From contig JASANH010000890.1 of assembly GCA_030248295.1 (NCBI GenBank), positions 49,379 through 113,378 of the forward strand: a DNA stretch of 64,000 nt, written 5' to 3'. Positions 1 to 9,385 of the stretch are shown one piece after another. The first letter of the stretch is position 1. Every line of letters begins with the position of its first letter. The DNA comes from Mesodorylaimus sp. YZB2_4. Taxonomy: Eukaryota; Nematoda; Enoplea; Dorylaimida; Dorylaimidae. The translations under genes and the position numbers were made by a program. The notes below the pieces were generated by a model, which had not been told where the DNA came from, made no database searches, and saw only the letters and a program-made list of their open reading frames with translations.

Positions 1-814
1 AATTTAATTATGCGCCATTTTCATGTATGCTCTCATCATACGCAGTAAAAAATCCAGTGTTCGAAAAATATTAAAAAACAAAAAATGAAAAGTCGAGCCT
101 TCAAAATTACATCTGCTAAGTGAACACACTTTTCTCCGCAAAGGCTGCTGAAATCAGCAAGGTCGCTGAAGCTCATATGGCTCTGTGTCCTGTACCAGGT
201 CTGCTGCAGCTTGGCTCAAGGAGCCGCGCTGACGAAGTAAACTTGGTGCGATTCAGGAACTCCATACTAACTAACTAAGTGAATACCGAGTATGTACCTG
301 GTACAACCCTGAGTGCCCGTACTTGCTACACGTGCGGCTCAGGGCGTCTACTGGTGCATGCAATAGTGCGTATCGCTGCCAAGAAAGCTGATTACGCATA
401 ATTACAGCGCATGTCAGTGTAGCTCTTGTCACTGACGAAGGTGCTTTTGCGCAGTTGTTTTATCGAAGATTTAACAATCCGTCCGGACTTAAAATGGTGT
501 TAGCATAACAAGGTGCTTTGACAGCACTTTCGCGGCAATTTTATTTTATTTATTTGCTGATAAAGGTGCCGCTGGCCAAGTGATTGATAAGACTAAGCAA
601 AACGCGAGAAATTGCTTATTTCCCTGCTTATCTGTTGCTTTTCCGTGCCTGCTCACGCCACATCGTTCGTTTGGCTTATACTTCTGCCTATCAAACCTGA
701 ATCTCACGTGCTTGACAAATAGCGCCATATTTTTGCGATAATGCTGGCAAAATTTCGCCAAATGCCTAAAAACGGCGGTATCTAACAATTACGATAAAAC
801 CTCAAGCCTGAACA
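1..814. other. upstream spacer, no gene supported
   Basis: I see no convincing exon here. A 45-codon open stretch on the + strand from about 127 to 275 ends in TAA but has no recognisable similarity, and the minus-strand open frame at 546-788 has no coding character. The right end is the promoter of the BPI-like gene. Confidence 0.5.
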
Positions 815-822
815 TATAAAAG
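815..822 (+). promoter_or_regulatory. TATA box of the BPI-like gene
   Basis: TATAAAAG lies 71 bp before the ATG at 893. That leaves room for a start site about 30 bp downstream and a short 5' leader. It is a perfect core TATA match at the expected place before a well-supported gene. Confidence 0.6.
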
Positions 823-892
823 CGGGTTCCTGCTTTATGGGCGGCATTGCAATTCCTTTCTTGAAAAGGACAGCTATCTATCCAGACCAACC

Positions 893-2361
893 ATGTCTCA
901 CACGTTTACGCTGGCTTTCTTGTGGCTCCAATTCCTCACTACTGCGTTCGCGGATCACCCAAATTTGGAAGTTCGGGCGACTCGTGCTGGGCTGGACTAC
1001 GCCAATCAATTAGCATCGAATATCTTGAATGCAGAAATCCTCAAGATTCGTATTCCGGATATCGATGAAAAGGATATCAAAATTTGGAATATCAGCATTA
1101 CAAATTTCGATGCACCCGCTTACGCCTATTCTTTGCAACCACCATCTTCTATCACTTGGGGCGTGACTGGGGCTGGAATAGAAGCGACTGCAACTGTGCG
1201 TGCCTGCAAAAAAGTCGTGGTTACTTTTTGCGAAACGGTCGATGTGACAGCTAAAGCTGGCCAAGTCAACATCGCAATGTCGCCTGTCCTTGGCAGAACA
1301 TCACCTGGAAAACCTGATCTACTCTCGGCTAATTGCAGTGCTTTGATCGGAAAGTTGGACTTGAAAATCAAAGGTGGAGTGGTTGGATGGATAGTGGATA
1401 AATTTAGTAGTCACATAGCTAGTATACTGAAACCAAAAATTGAAAGTCTGATCTGCGAGAGAGGAAAAAGCGTTTTGATTGACCAAGTCAACACCAAATT
1501 AGCATCGCTCCCTCTCCACCATAAGATCGGACGTGTGGACTTGGACTACAGCTTGACTTCGGACCCTGTTGTGGGAGACAGTTATATCGATCTCGCATTG
1601 ACAGGTGATTTTTGTGGGATAAGCACAGTTAAAAGTTGAGTTTATTCGGTTCTATTTCAGGTGCTATGTCGTTCCCTCAAGATCCTTCCATCAGATCGCC
1701 ATATCCATCAACACCGCTGGCTCAGTCTCCAGGCCCTCGCATGGCATACGCTTGGATCAGTGACAAGGTTATCAACGATTTCCTGTATATCCTTCATACA
1801 GAACAGATTTCCAATTACACATTCGAAGAGAATTCAAAAATTGGGCCCTACCTCAGGTTGAATTGCAGCCAAAGTTATTGTCTCGGCACCCTATTCCCTG
1901 ATATTGCTACCCAATACCCAGATGTCGATGCCGCAAAGCTGAACATGGTCACCAAAACTACACCAACTGTCGTCATCACAGGCGATTCTAAAGCAGTCAT
2001 CAGCGCAAACCTGGCCTTAAATTTATATTTGCCCACACAAGACGAAAAATCGGTTGTCAAGACTGAGTTCGATCTGCAATCAAGCATCGATATCAGAGTC
2101 GAGAATATGAGCCTGTTTGGTCAGTTGAACATTACCCAAGTGTATTTTCACGTCCTCGAAACCATTCTGGATGACCAAACCAAGAATATGATCGAAAATG
2201 ACCTGCCTAAAGTGGTCAAAGCGGTCGGAGAAACCGAAGTCAACCAGCAACTCACGAAAGGAATTCCGCTTCCAGAGATCAAGCACATTCAACTGCACGA
2301 ACCTCAGATCAGACTGCTTGAACGGACGCTTCAACTAGAAAGCGATGTTACCTTGGGTTAG
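893..2361 (+). CDS. BPI/LBP/CETP-family secreted lipid-binding protein
   Basis: The gene has two exons, 893-1604 and 1661-2361, joined through a 56-bp intron (gtgatt...tttcag) in phase 1, giving 470 aa. That is close to the usual 450-490 aa of bactericidal/permeability-increasing and LPS-binding proteins. The first 20 or so residues form a signal peptide (ending TTAFA). The N-terminal half carries the family's Cys pair: the Cys of SANCSALIG pairs with the Cys of SLICERG, around the GGVVGWIVDKF segment. The C-terminal half ends in KGIPLPEIKHIQLHEPQIRL, the same closing strand as KGFPLP...VQLYN in vertebrate BPI/LBP. The family binds lipids or LPS in a boomerang-shaped fold and is secreted. A bactericidal role is inference. 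A TATA box lies upstream and AATAAA lies 44 bp after the stop. Confidence 0.92.
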
Positions 2362-2404
2362 ACAGATAAACAAGTTGAAGGAACATTTTTAAAAACTTAT
2401 CACT

Positions 2405-2410
2405 AATAAA
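2405..2410 (+). terminator. poly(A) signal of the BPI-like gene
   Basis: A canonical AATAAA hexamer lies 44 bp after the TAG stop. Confidence 0.6.
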
Positions 2411-2958
2411 GATAGATGTCCTATTGCAGTTTGACCGGGTAGTAGCCACTGTAGAACCCTATATTCTGTACAAGATAATGATTTTGCAACCAAATCTGGT
2501 TGTTCGGTTTCACTATCCATATTTGGCATCGTGGTTGGTCTGACGTGGCGTTGAATCCTCTACCTCTCAGTGTACTTCGAATTCATCGAGTAAAATTCAT
2601 CGACGACATGCAAGCAGAATTTGAAACAGTTGCTCAAGGCTGGTTTGGATAAAGTGCGCACACCTATAAACTGAACGTGGAAGCAGCAGCGCCGAAACCA
2701 TATTTTATTGCCGGAGCATAAGACACTGTTTGTGCTTATACTCAAAAGGGTTAGCGCTGTCCGTCAATCGCGGAGGGACATCCCGACCACGCTTTGGTAT
2801 AACTACTGTATGCCGCCGTGAAAATTTTTACCTAGGACGTAATGCTGGCGTATGAGCGATGCATTGACTGGATACTGTTCGCATTGAAATCGCGGTACAG
2901 ATTGATAAATTAAGATCCAATTTTCCAGGTAAAAATAAGTGCTGTCCGCGTTTGCCAC
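2411..2958. other. spacer between the BPI-like and TIR-SAM genes
   Basis: No gene is assigned. A + strand stretch at 2430-2540, just after a TTGCAG acceptor-like site, stays open for 37 codons. The upstream gene already ends naturally, so I do not join it. Another acceptor-like site, TTTTCCAG, occurs near 2930. Confidence 0.4.
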
Positions 2959-3072
2959 ATGGCCGTCGGAGACAAGTTCAAAAGTGCCAGAGGATGCACT
3001 CGGTGGAGGTGCCTCCTAGTGGACACGCTTCAGAGATCCTGCAGCGGGACCACTTCCCGAGTCATAAACTGC
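2959..3072 (-). repeat. fragment of the tRNA-derived SINE body
   Basis: The segment from TGGCCGTCGGAGAC to CATAAACTGCC aligns with 4093-4202 inside a longer SINE copy, with scattered mismatches. It is an isolated internal piece. Confidence 0.6.
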
Positions 3073-3345
3073 CACTTTTATGTTATGGAACGCGTACGAG
3101 AATACTGTTTTATCGGATATGGAGACTTTGAAAGCCGTCGTGTTTTCTTTGGTTTTCTTTGGCGATCTTTTATTGGTGTCTGTCCCAGTTAATGCGCTTC
3201 AGCTTTAAATGACAACTCACGAGGGCAGGGAGTTCAAGAAACTATGGCGGCAAGAAAACCATTTTGCCTTCGAAATTTGCAGAGTTCGACTCACGATCAG
3301 TTAAGATCGACAAAGCCAAGCTTTCTAGTATGACTTAATTTTCAG

Positions 3346-6300
3346 GTTTAATAATTTTGACGAAGGCAACCGATCACAAAATCGCCATCGCTGCTCAAGG
3401 AGCGGTTTGGATAATCGATAATCGACTTGAGAGAGAAGCCAAACGGGCGAAATCCGCATGGCCGCAAGTTGGAATTGGCGAAACGGAATTCGGGCAGTCG
3501 CGCGATTCACTTCGTGTTACGAGTTTGGCAGCTCCTGCACCATCGCTTTCTGATTACTTATCAAGTCAAGAAGACATGCTAGTGTCGAGCTGCACCACAG
3601 AGAACGACGAGGCTGTTGAACCAAACGGGAGGAGAAGATTCGTCATGATCAGTTATGACAACGAATATAAGGAGACGGCGGAGAGCATAGAGGAACAATT
3701 GAGGGAAGCGTGGCTGGAAGTTTATATGCACAAAAATGGTAAGTATTGGCCGCTTCAGGAAATCTGCATATCACAGATCAAAGCTCTTTTTTAAACGTTT
3801 TTGTGAGTTAAACCCCTCCCGCCCCAGCTCCCTACCCGTTTTGCCCATAGCTGGCCATCACTCATGATACTGAGTGAGGCCATGAGGCGACCAGCGGGCC
3901 CCCTCTGACGTCTCCACTAGGAGCACCCTACAATGAGGGAATCCTGTGCCAGCGCCAGCGTCCCAGGATGATTTGGGCGAGAAGGTGGTGCCTTCCCAGC
4001 TAGAGTTCGAGGACCAGTTTTCATTCTCTACTCGTTCAGCATTTGCTGCCTGATTGTGCGCAAGTCCAGCAATGGACTTACCAACTTACCAACTGGCCGT
4101 CGAAGACCAGCTCCCCAGTGCCGCAGGATGCACCCAGCGGACCTAGTGGACACGCTGGAGAGAACCTACAGTGGGACAACTTCCTGAGTTAAAAACTGCC
4201 GCTCCCAACCAGAATAGAGAATTATGGCCTCCCAGTCAAGGTTGCTGCCCAGCGGCCGCGGTGGTGCACTGGTTCGGCATTCGTCTCTCCGTATTGCTTG
4301 AGAGCGAGTGGCTAGACTCGTCCCGGGTTCGATCCCCAGTGATGGAGGTCGGGCTGAGCGCCATAAACCCTCGCTGACCTTGCACTCCAGGCCGTGGGTG
4401 ACTCACCAGGCACCGCCGAGGTGCTCCGAGTGGAGAGACAGAAGCCAAATGAGTAGACAGTCTCGGCTGTCGAACACCGACAGGGTTCAAAGCTCACCCG
4501 CCATCGTCCGAGGAAGTCGGCGTCCAGTCCAGGATGCCCACGCGTGGAGGTGCTGATAGTGGAGACACACAGAGGGAAGCTGCCATGAGAGCTGGTCTGC
4601 TCGTGGCCTCGCTTATCATATCATTACTGCTTGCCGGCTATAGGCAAAACGGGTTGGAAATCCCGTGTGAAACGCGGGGGTGGGGGGGGGGGGGGTCCAA
4701 CCCACAAAAATAAAAGGAAAAAAAGGGTTGCTGCCCAAGCAGCTCGAACGAAGTCAACGAACTGAGCCACCGCAGCTCTAGGTCCAAGGCTACCTTATGG
4801 CTACGAAAGGCTAAGCCACTCGCACTTGTCTCCTTCAGGGGAAGATCGCAGCCACTGCAAAGTAAACTTTTAGTCGGGCTTTTTTGAAGCCTACAAGCAG
4901 ATATCTACTTTTTAAATACACTTACATTTTTATTATGACTGGGAAAATTATTATTTCAAATAGGTCCTGCGGGAATACTAGTCGAGGGAGAAAGCAAATT
5001 TTTTTCCATCTTGACATGAAAGCTGTACCAAATAATGATTTTACTCCATAACCAGGCCTTGCAGCCGAGGAAATTCACTCAAGACGCACATTTACCGTTT
5101 CACTTTCTCCATTAAGAGCATTATAGCCAAGGATCGACCGAACCCGTTTTTTGCACCAAACCGAAACGAATTTCCTATGCTCACCCATATCTTGCATACT
5201 ACATAAAGTAATCATCATCTAAATCGTGTTTGCCATAAAGAATGACCCTCTATGGTTTCGTCTTTTACCATCCTTAAATATGCAAGTTATTGCGGTAAAT
5301 TGTATACCATCGTGTTCAGCATTTTATTCTGAGTCAGCCTGACCGATTTTAGTAGCCAATATATTCGCCATTCGTTGTCAAAACGCGATATAGTCGAGAG
5401 TACCAACCTTCACATTTTTTTCACAATATCCAAACGAATTCGTTTCACGCAAGCTTCAATTCAGCTTTTAGAGTTGCTTTGGACTTTACTCGATCCAAGT
5501 TCATTGCATGTGCAATTCTTTCCAAACTGACAAGGGAACATCGCCAACCGTTAAGTCGAATTTTGGAAAATAAAAAACTGTGACATGTTCCTCAGTGCAA
5601 AAGAAAGCTCTATGCAAAATATTAGAGGCGTCTGACCAACTGGTCAGTTCTGGTCAGCGAGAAGAGTACAGTGAAATTTTCAAAGTCTGCTGGATTTTTT
5701 TGGGTTTTTCAGCAAAACCGAGCCCGAGTGTTGGAAGCTCAAACTCGAAACTCTGAGCCCAAAAATCTAGTTTGGAAAGAACTTTGCGTGTTTTTCTCAA
5801 CGCTCAGCTTCGTTAACACACAAAAATTCGGGACTTTAGACACTGACCACTGCTGACCAGTTGGCCAGACGCCTCTAATATTTTGCACAAAGCTTTCTTT
5901 CGCACCAAGGAACATATTACAATTTTTGGTTTCTCAAAGGTCGACTTAACGGTTGGCGATGTTCCCTTGTGAGTGGTCTAATGGGCTCAAATCAGGACTA
6001 TTCGGCCAACGCTTCGTTTCGATAAAATCAGCAGGTAAATGATCCTTGCACCATTTCTGTGAGTCTTTGTTGGTACGAGCTTTCGCGCCATCTTGCTGAG
6101 AGATCCAGTTGTTCCAAAATACCGTTCTTCCATATTTCTCAGCTGCTGGCAATACAATATCCATGTAAACGGAATGATTGACTGCCTTTACCCAAAATGA
6201 CTAGCGGTGCAACCAAATTTCTGAGGTCTTGACTTTTCATTTCTTTGTACAAGCAACTGGTCAATGTGATAGACACTAGTGGACCGCCCGATGCAGAATC

Positions 6301-7382
6301 GAGTGCTCTATGTGCCTGTGTTAGAGTGAAGTTTACAGCGCGACTGCTTCCGAAGAAAACTAGCCATTTCTGTGAGGGTCATTTTTTACGGCAAACCCCG
6401 ATATTTTCAAATTATTCAGAAGTCAATCAAGCTGAAAAGAGATCTCAAACAAAATTACGGTATTTTCACTAACAACACAAAAAATTCGAAATCGTTTGTC
6501 CGGCTTGGTGGTTCGGTTAAGAAAAGCCGGTTCGGTTCGTTGGTTCGGTCGATGCCCCGGGGTAGGGGCGTCACATATCACGGAGGAAATATGTATCCAA
6601 GCATGCTCACACTCCTTCTTGTGATCGATCTGCAGTGCAATGAAAATGCATTTTACCCAAGTTTTTCCAGCACTATGAGCATTTCTTTTCAGATTTTTTG
6701 TCGCTCGACTCTAGAACAGAGGCAATAGAAAGCGCCACTGTTGTCCTTATCTGTATTTCAGACAGCTATAAATCGTGTCCTGGATGTCGAAGTGGTAAGC
6801 ACTGATTGTAACCAGCCACTTTAAACAATGACGTGATAAATATTAATTTCAGAATCTGAATACATACGCCTTTTGAATCGTGATTTCATTCCGATCCAAG
6901 TCGAACCGGGCTACCAACCTGACGGCTGGCTGAGTATTCTTATCGGAAGCAAAACAATTTTTGATATGAGCACTAATGAAGCCATGCTGGAAAATATGCC
7001 CAAGTTTATCGCCCACTTGCACGAGAAACTGCTCCCATTATTTCAAGCAGAGGCACCAATACCATTTTCATCCATTTCTTATTCCACGTTTTCGAAGCCA
7101 CCAAATCAAAAAACGGCAATGAGGAAAAGCAAGACGATGGAACCCACACATCGCACTGTTGCACGCTGGTCTTCCGAAGATGTTCAACAGTGGCTGGATA
7201 AGATTGGATTGAGAGAACTGAAAGCACATTTCACTCAATTTGATGGATCCACGTTGGTTGGTTTGCAGAAAATGTCAGTACGAGCACCTGCCGTTTATTA
7301 TTGCAGTATGAAACATGATTTTAGAATTAACGATATGCTAACTTTGCTGAAATTCACTAATGCATTGGAAATGTTAAAGTGA
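3346..7382 (+). CDS. TIR and SAM domain protein (3' part of the gene)
   Basis: Three exons join in phase: 3346-3738, 6693-6794 and 6853-7382, coding for about 340 residues to TGA. The donors are gtaagt and gtaagc and the acceptors cttttcag and atttcag. After a basic N-terminal stretch, a TIR domain starts near residue 95 with RRFVMISYDNEY. It continues across the first splice (EVYMHKN-D-FLSLD), through ESATVVLICISDSYKSCPGC, and ends in VEPGYQPDGWLSILIGSKT. A SAM domain covers roughly residues 266-340 (RWSSEDVQQWLDKIGL to ALEMLK). The order TIR then SAM differs from SARM1 (ARM-SAM-SAM-TIR). By analogy with the invertebrate TIR-SAM group, TIR-based signalling or NAD cleavage is possible, and the Glu of CRSESEY is the candidate catalytic residue. 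The frame is open to the acceptor at 3345 and has no ATG, so upstream exons are missing. Confidence 0.85.
3803..4790 (-). repeat. tRNA-derived SINE copy 1, split by copy 2
   Basis: This is a minus-strand copy of the SINE seen at 56121-56571. The 3' side starts near 3803 and the body runs to 4251. The sequence resumes after an inserted SINE, with the head (CTGAGCCACCGCAGCTC) near 4765-4790. It is diverged and lies wholly inside intron 1 of the TIR-SAM gene. Confidence 0.7.
4252..4725 (+). repeat. tRNA-derived SINE copy 2, inserted in copy 1
   Basis: The head has RNA polymerase III promoter boxes: box A TGGTGCACTGG at 4262-4272 and box B GGTTCGATCCC at 4326-4336. A roughly 350-bp body follows, then a 14-G run and an A-rich tail ending near 4724. 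The 12-bp GGTTGCTGCCCA occurs at 4240-4251 and again at 4726-4737, a perfect target-site duplication. This shows retroposition into the older copy. Confidence 0.85.
5349..6240 (-). pseudogene. Tc1/mariner transposase relic, split by a MITE
   Basis: Read on the minus strand, 6240-5971 encodes the C-terminal catalytic half: HSVYMDIVLPAAEKYG, WISQQDGAKARTNKD and RWPNSPDLSPLDHS, matching the QQDGAPAH and SPDLNPLD motifs of Tc1/mariner transposases. The frame is interrupted at 5969 by a MITE. It resumes at 5527 with VWKELH, then LKAELKLA and TNGEYIGY, and stops at the TAA at 5349-5351. At least two in-frame TGA codons and one TAG-type interruption upstream show it is dead. The N-terminal half is not found. 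Confidence 0.85.
5531..5969. mobile_element. MITE copy 1 (CAAGGGAACATCGCC ends)
   Basis: This 439-bp non-coding element begins CAAGGGAACATCGCCAACCG and ends with the inverted counterpart CGGTTGGCGATGTTCCCTTG. Matching subterminal arms surround it (AAAGAAAGCTCT / AGCTTTCTTTC, GAGGCGTCTG / CAGACGCCTC). It is flanked by TGA on both sides, and removing the element plus one TGA restores the mariner reading SPLDHS-VWK. No transposase is encoded. Confidence 0.85.
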
Positions 7383-7486
7383 AATGGACGCGTGATACTG
7401 TATATCAGTTTGGTCGATGGCTGGTGGTCATGTCATGTCATTTCATACTTTGTCATGTCATACTTTATCCATAGCCAAGCACCATA

Positions 7487-7612
7487 AGGCGCACTCGAGG
7501 GCTAAGGGGATATTTGACATATATGACAATCATTTTGTACCGAGGCGGGAGTCGAACCCTCCGCTGTAAAAGGCCTAACGCAATGCACCTCGGCTGCCGA
7601 GCCAGCCGCGAG
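7487..7612 (-). repeat. second tRNA-related SINE family, copy B1
   Basis: On the minus strand a tRNA-like segment reads GCCGAGG...CCTCGGT, which can pair as an acceptor stem, with the perfect box B GGTTCGACTCC. The anticodon region is too short for a working tRNA. The downstream part ending CCCTCGAGTGCGC is shared with 57160-57262. Confidence 0.6.
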
Positions 7613-7731
7613 AAGAGCCAGCCAAGCTTGTAAGCTGATGTGTTCTTCACATTGCGACTATCAGCTCGGCCAGCTCAGCCCGCGGTCGGCTCGGTTTGCG
7701 GCTGGCTCGGTTTGTGGCTTGCGGTTGGGCC

Positions 7732-7777
7732 AGCTCGGCTGGGAAAGTTGAAAATTTTTAACTTTCCCAGCCGAGCT
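7732..7777. repeat. perfect 18-bp inverted repeat with a 10-nt loop
   Basis: The arm AGCTCGGCTGGGAAAGTT at 7732-7749 is followed by GAAAATTTTT and then by its exact reverse complement at 7760-7777. The preceding 100 bp is a degenerate GGCTCGG-rich simple repeat. Confidence 0.85.
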
Positions 7778-9269
7778 TAGAACAACCGTTCTGGAGTTTA
7801 TCAACAAGAAAATAGCCAATTTCGATAAAAATATGGAAAGATGAAATTATTGTAAGCTTATGAAACGGTTTATCAGTTCTAGCAGCTAGGAATCTCGAGA
7901 AGTTCAAGGTTTAAATTTAGGGGGATTTAGTAAACAAAGCGGATAGAGTCTGATGCGAGTCGGCATCATTTGTGTGCTAGGGAGCGGGGGTTATAAGTGA
8001 GCGATTGGTGTATTCATGACTATTATAATCATTCCATTGTCCAGTTTACCTATCGAACCATACCTCCCGAATTAAAACCCAAACCCATGGTTAGATTTCG
8101 CACCACGTATAGCTAATTGTGAGTATAACTAAGAGCATAGCTATCTGAAAGAGAAAAAAGAGAAATAAAGAGAAAGTGGAGAAAAGTTGTTCTAACAGAG
8201 GAAAAACTGCGATCACAAGCAACCTGGCGATTGAGAAAAGAAAGATCAGCTATTGTAGAGCACAGAGCGAGCAAGATGCGAGTCAGTCAACTCATTTCTG
8301 CCTCCAAAACTTGTTCAAGGTCAATCTCAATCCCAGCTGCTCAACGCGTTCGCACAGGCATTCTTGCTGCCCCACCAAAACTTCATCTCTTTCCAGGAGC
8401 TGTGACTCCGCATGAGTATCAGAAATGAGCAAACATTGGCTGGTCAGACGGCTCCCTATCGGTCAGGGTCCAAATGCAATTCTTGTCTTTCTTTGCTTTC
8501 AAAAAAGGAAAATTAAATACACTTGCGCTCTTTTTTGCCATGCGACCCTTTTGGATGCGCCCTTTTTGATTCGCCCTTTTTGCCTGAGACGGTATCAACT
8601 ACTGTAACTACTGTACCGTATGTTGTTGATGCGTAGAGAGCAAGTTTCCAGAAAAAGGCAGGGCATCGTCCCGGTTCCTGTCATCATCATTCCCGAGCGC
8701 TTAGTGCAGCTTTGGGCAGTGTCCAGTTTGCTGCATTTTTCTCCCACATTTTTCCGGTCTTTTGCGCCTCGTAGATTCGCCTTCCTCATAGATTCACTTT
8801 CATATTCTCAAGCGTTCTTATCACTGTAGTTCTGCGACTTAAGAGTGGGGTGAACGCGGTGAAAAATAATCATGGAAGCGCATTTATTCAAGTAGAAACC
8901 TGAACCCAAGGTAGCACCATGGTACTACAGTACTACTATACTTGTACAGTGCCACTTTTAAACTGGCTGCACAGTAAAAACATAGTCTGCTTTTAACTTC
9001 CTAACATGGCGTGCTGCAGGCAACATTTTTTATTATCTCATTATGACGAACAGCGTGCCTAAAATAGATGCCTGCCAGGCCTTTTTTGTTTCGCGTCACC
9101 TTCATACGAGCATATTGGGCACCTCGTTTCCTTCCAATCTAGCCCAGACGAAAAGGTCGTTCTATGTACATTACCCTTACCTCTCCCATGCTTCATGCCA
9201 GTGGGTGGCTTTCATTTTGACGGCCTTTGTGCCAAAGCGTCAGGACGACGGAGCCGTTCGCGCCACTTG
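7778..9269. other. spacer between the TIR-SAM gene and TMEM237
   Basis: Nothing here is supported as coding. Short open frames on both strands show no domain or splice pattern. The first 20 bp or so of AGAGAAA-rich sequence near 8155 is low complexity. Confidence 0.5.
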
Positions 9270-9283
9270 GGTACCATGGCAAC
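9270..9283 (+). promoter_or_regulatory. X-box-like RFX site of TMEM237
   Basis: GGTACCATGGCAAC matches the ciliary X-box consensus RYYNYYATRRNRAC at 13 of 14 positions and carries the strong half-site ATGGCAAC. It lies 103 bp before the ATG of a ciliary transition-zone gene. Known X-boxes of C. elegans ciliary genes lie at about this distance. RFX binding itself is inference. Confidence 0.65.
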
Positions 9284-9385
9284 AAGGCGGGCAATCTGCC
9301 CCGTTTGCTGTTGGTTTATACTATAAGCCCTCCAAATTGTGTTTCCCCTCTTTTTTCTCTTCAACTTTAAGTTTATCCGATTTCT

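Noticed and set aside
2430..2540. A 37-codon open stretch after a TTGCAG site, as an extra exon of the BPI-like gene
   Set aside because: The upstream frame already ends at the normal BPI/LBP C-terminus, and the stretch has no similarity to the family.
3357..3359. TTG as the start of the TIR-SAM protein
   Set aside because: Animal genes start at ATG. The frame is open back to an acceptor at 3345, so this is an internal exon.
7552..7612. A functional tRNA gene on the minus strand
   Set aside because: Box B and an acceptor-like stem are present, but the D and anticodon arms are too short, and the segment belongs to a repeated SINE.
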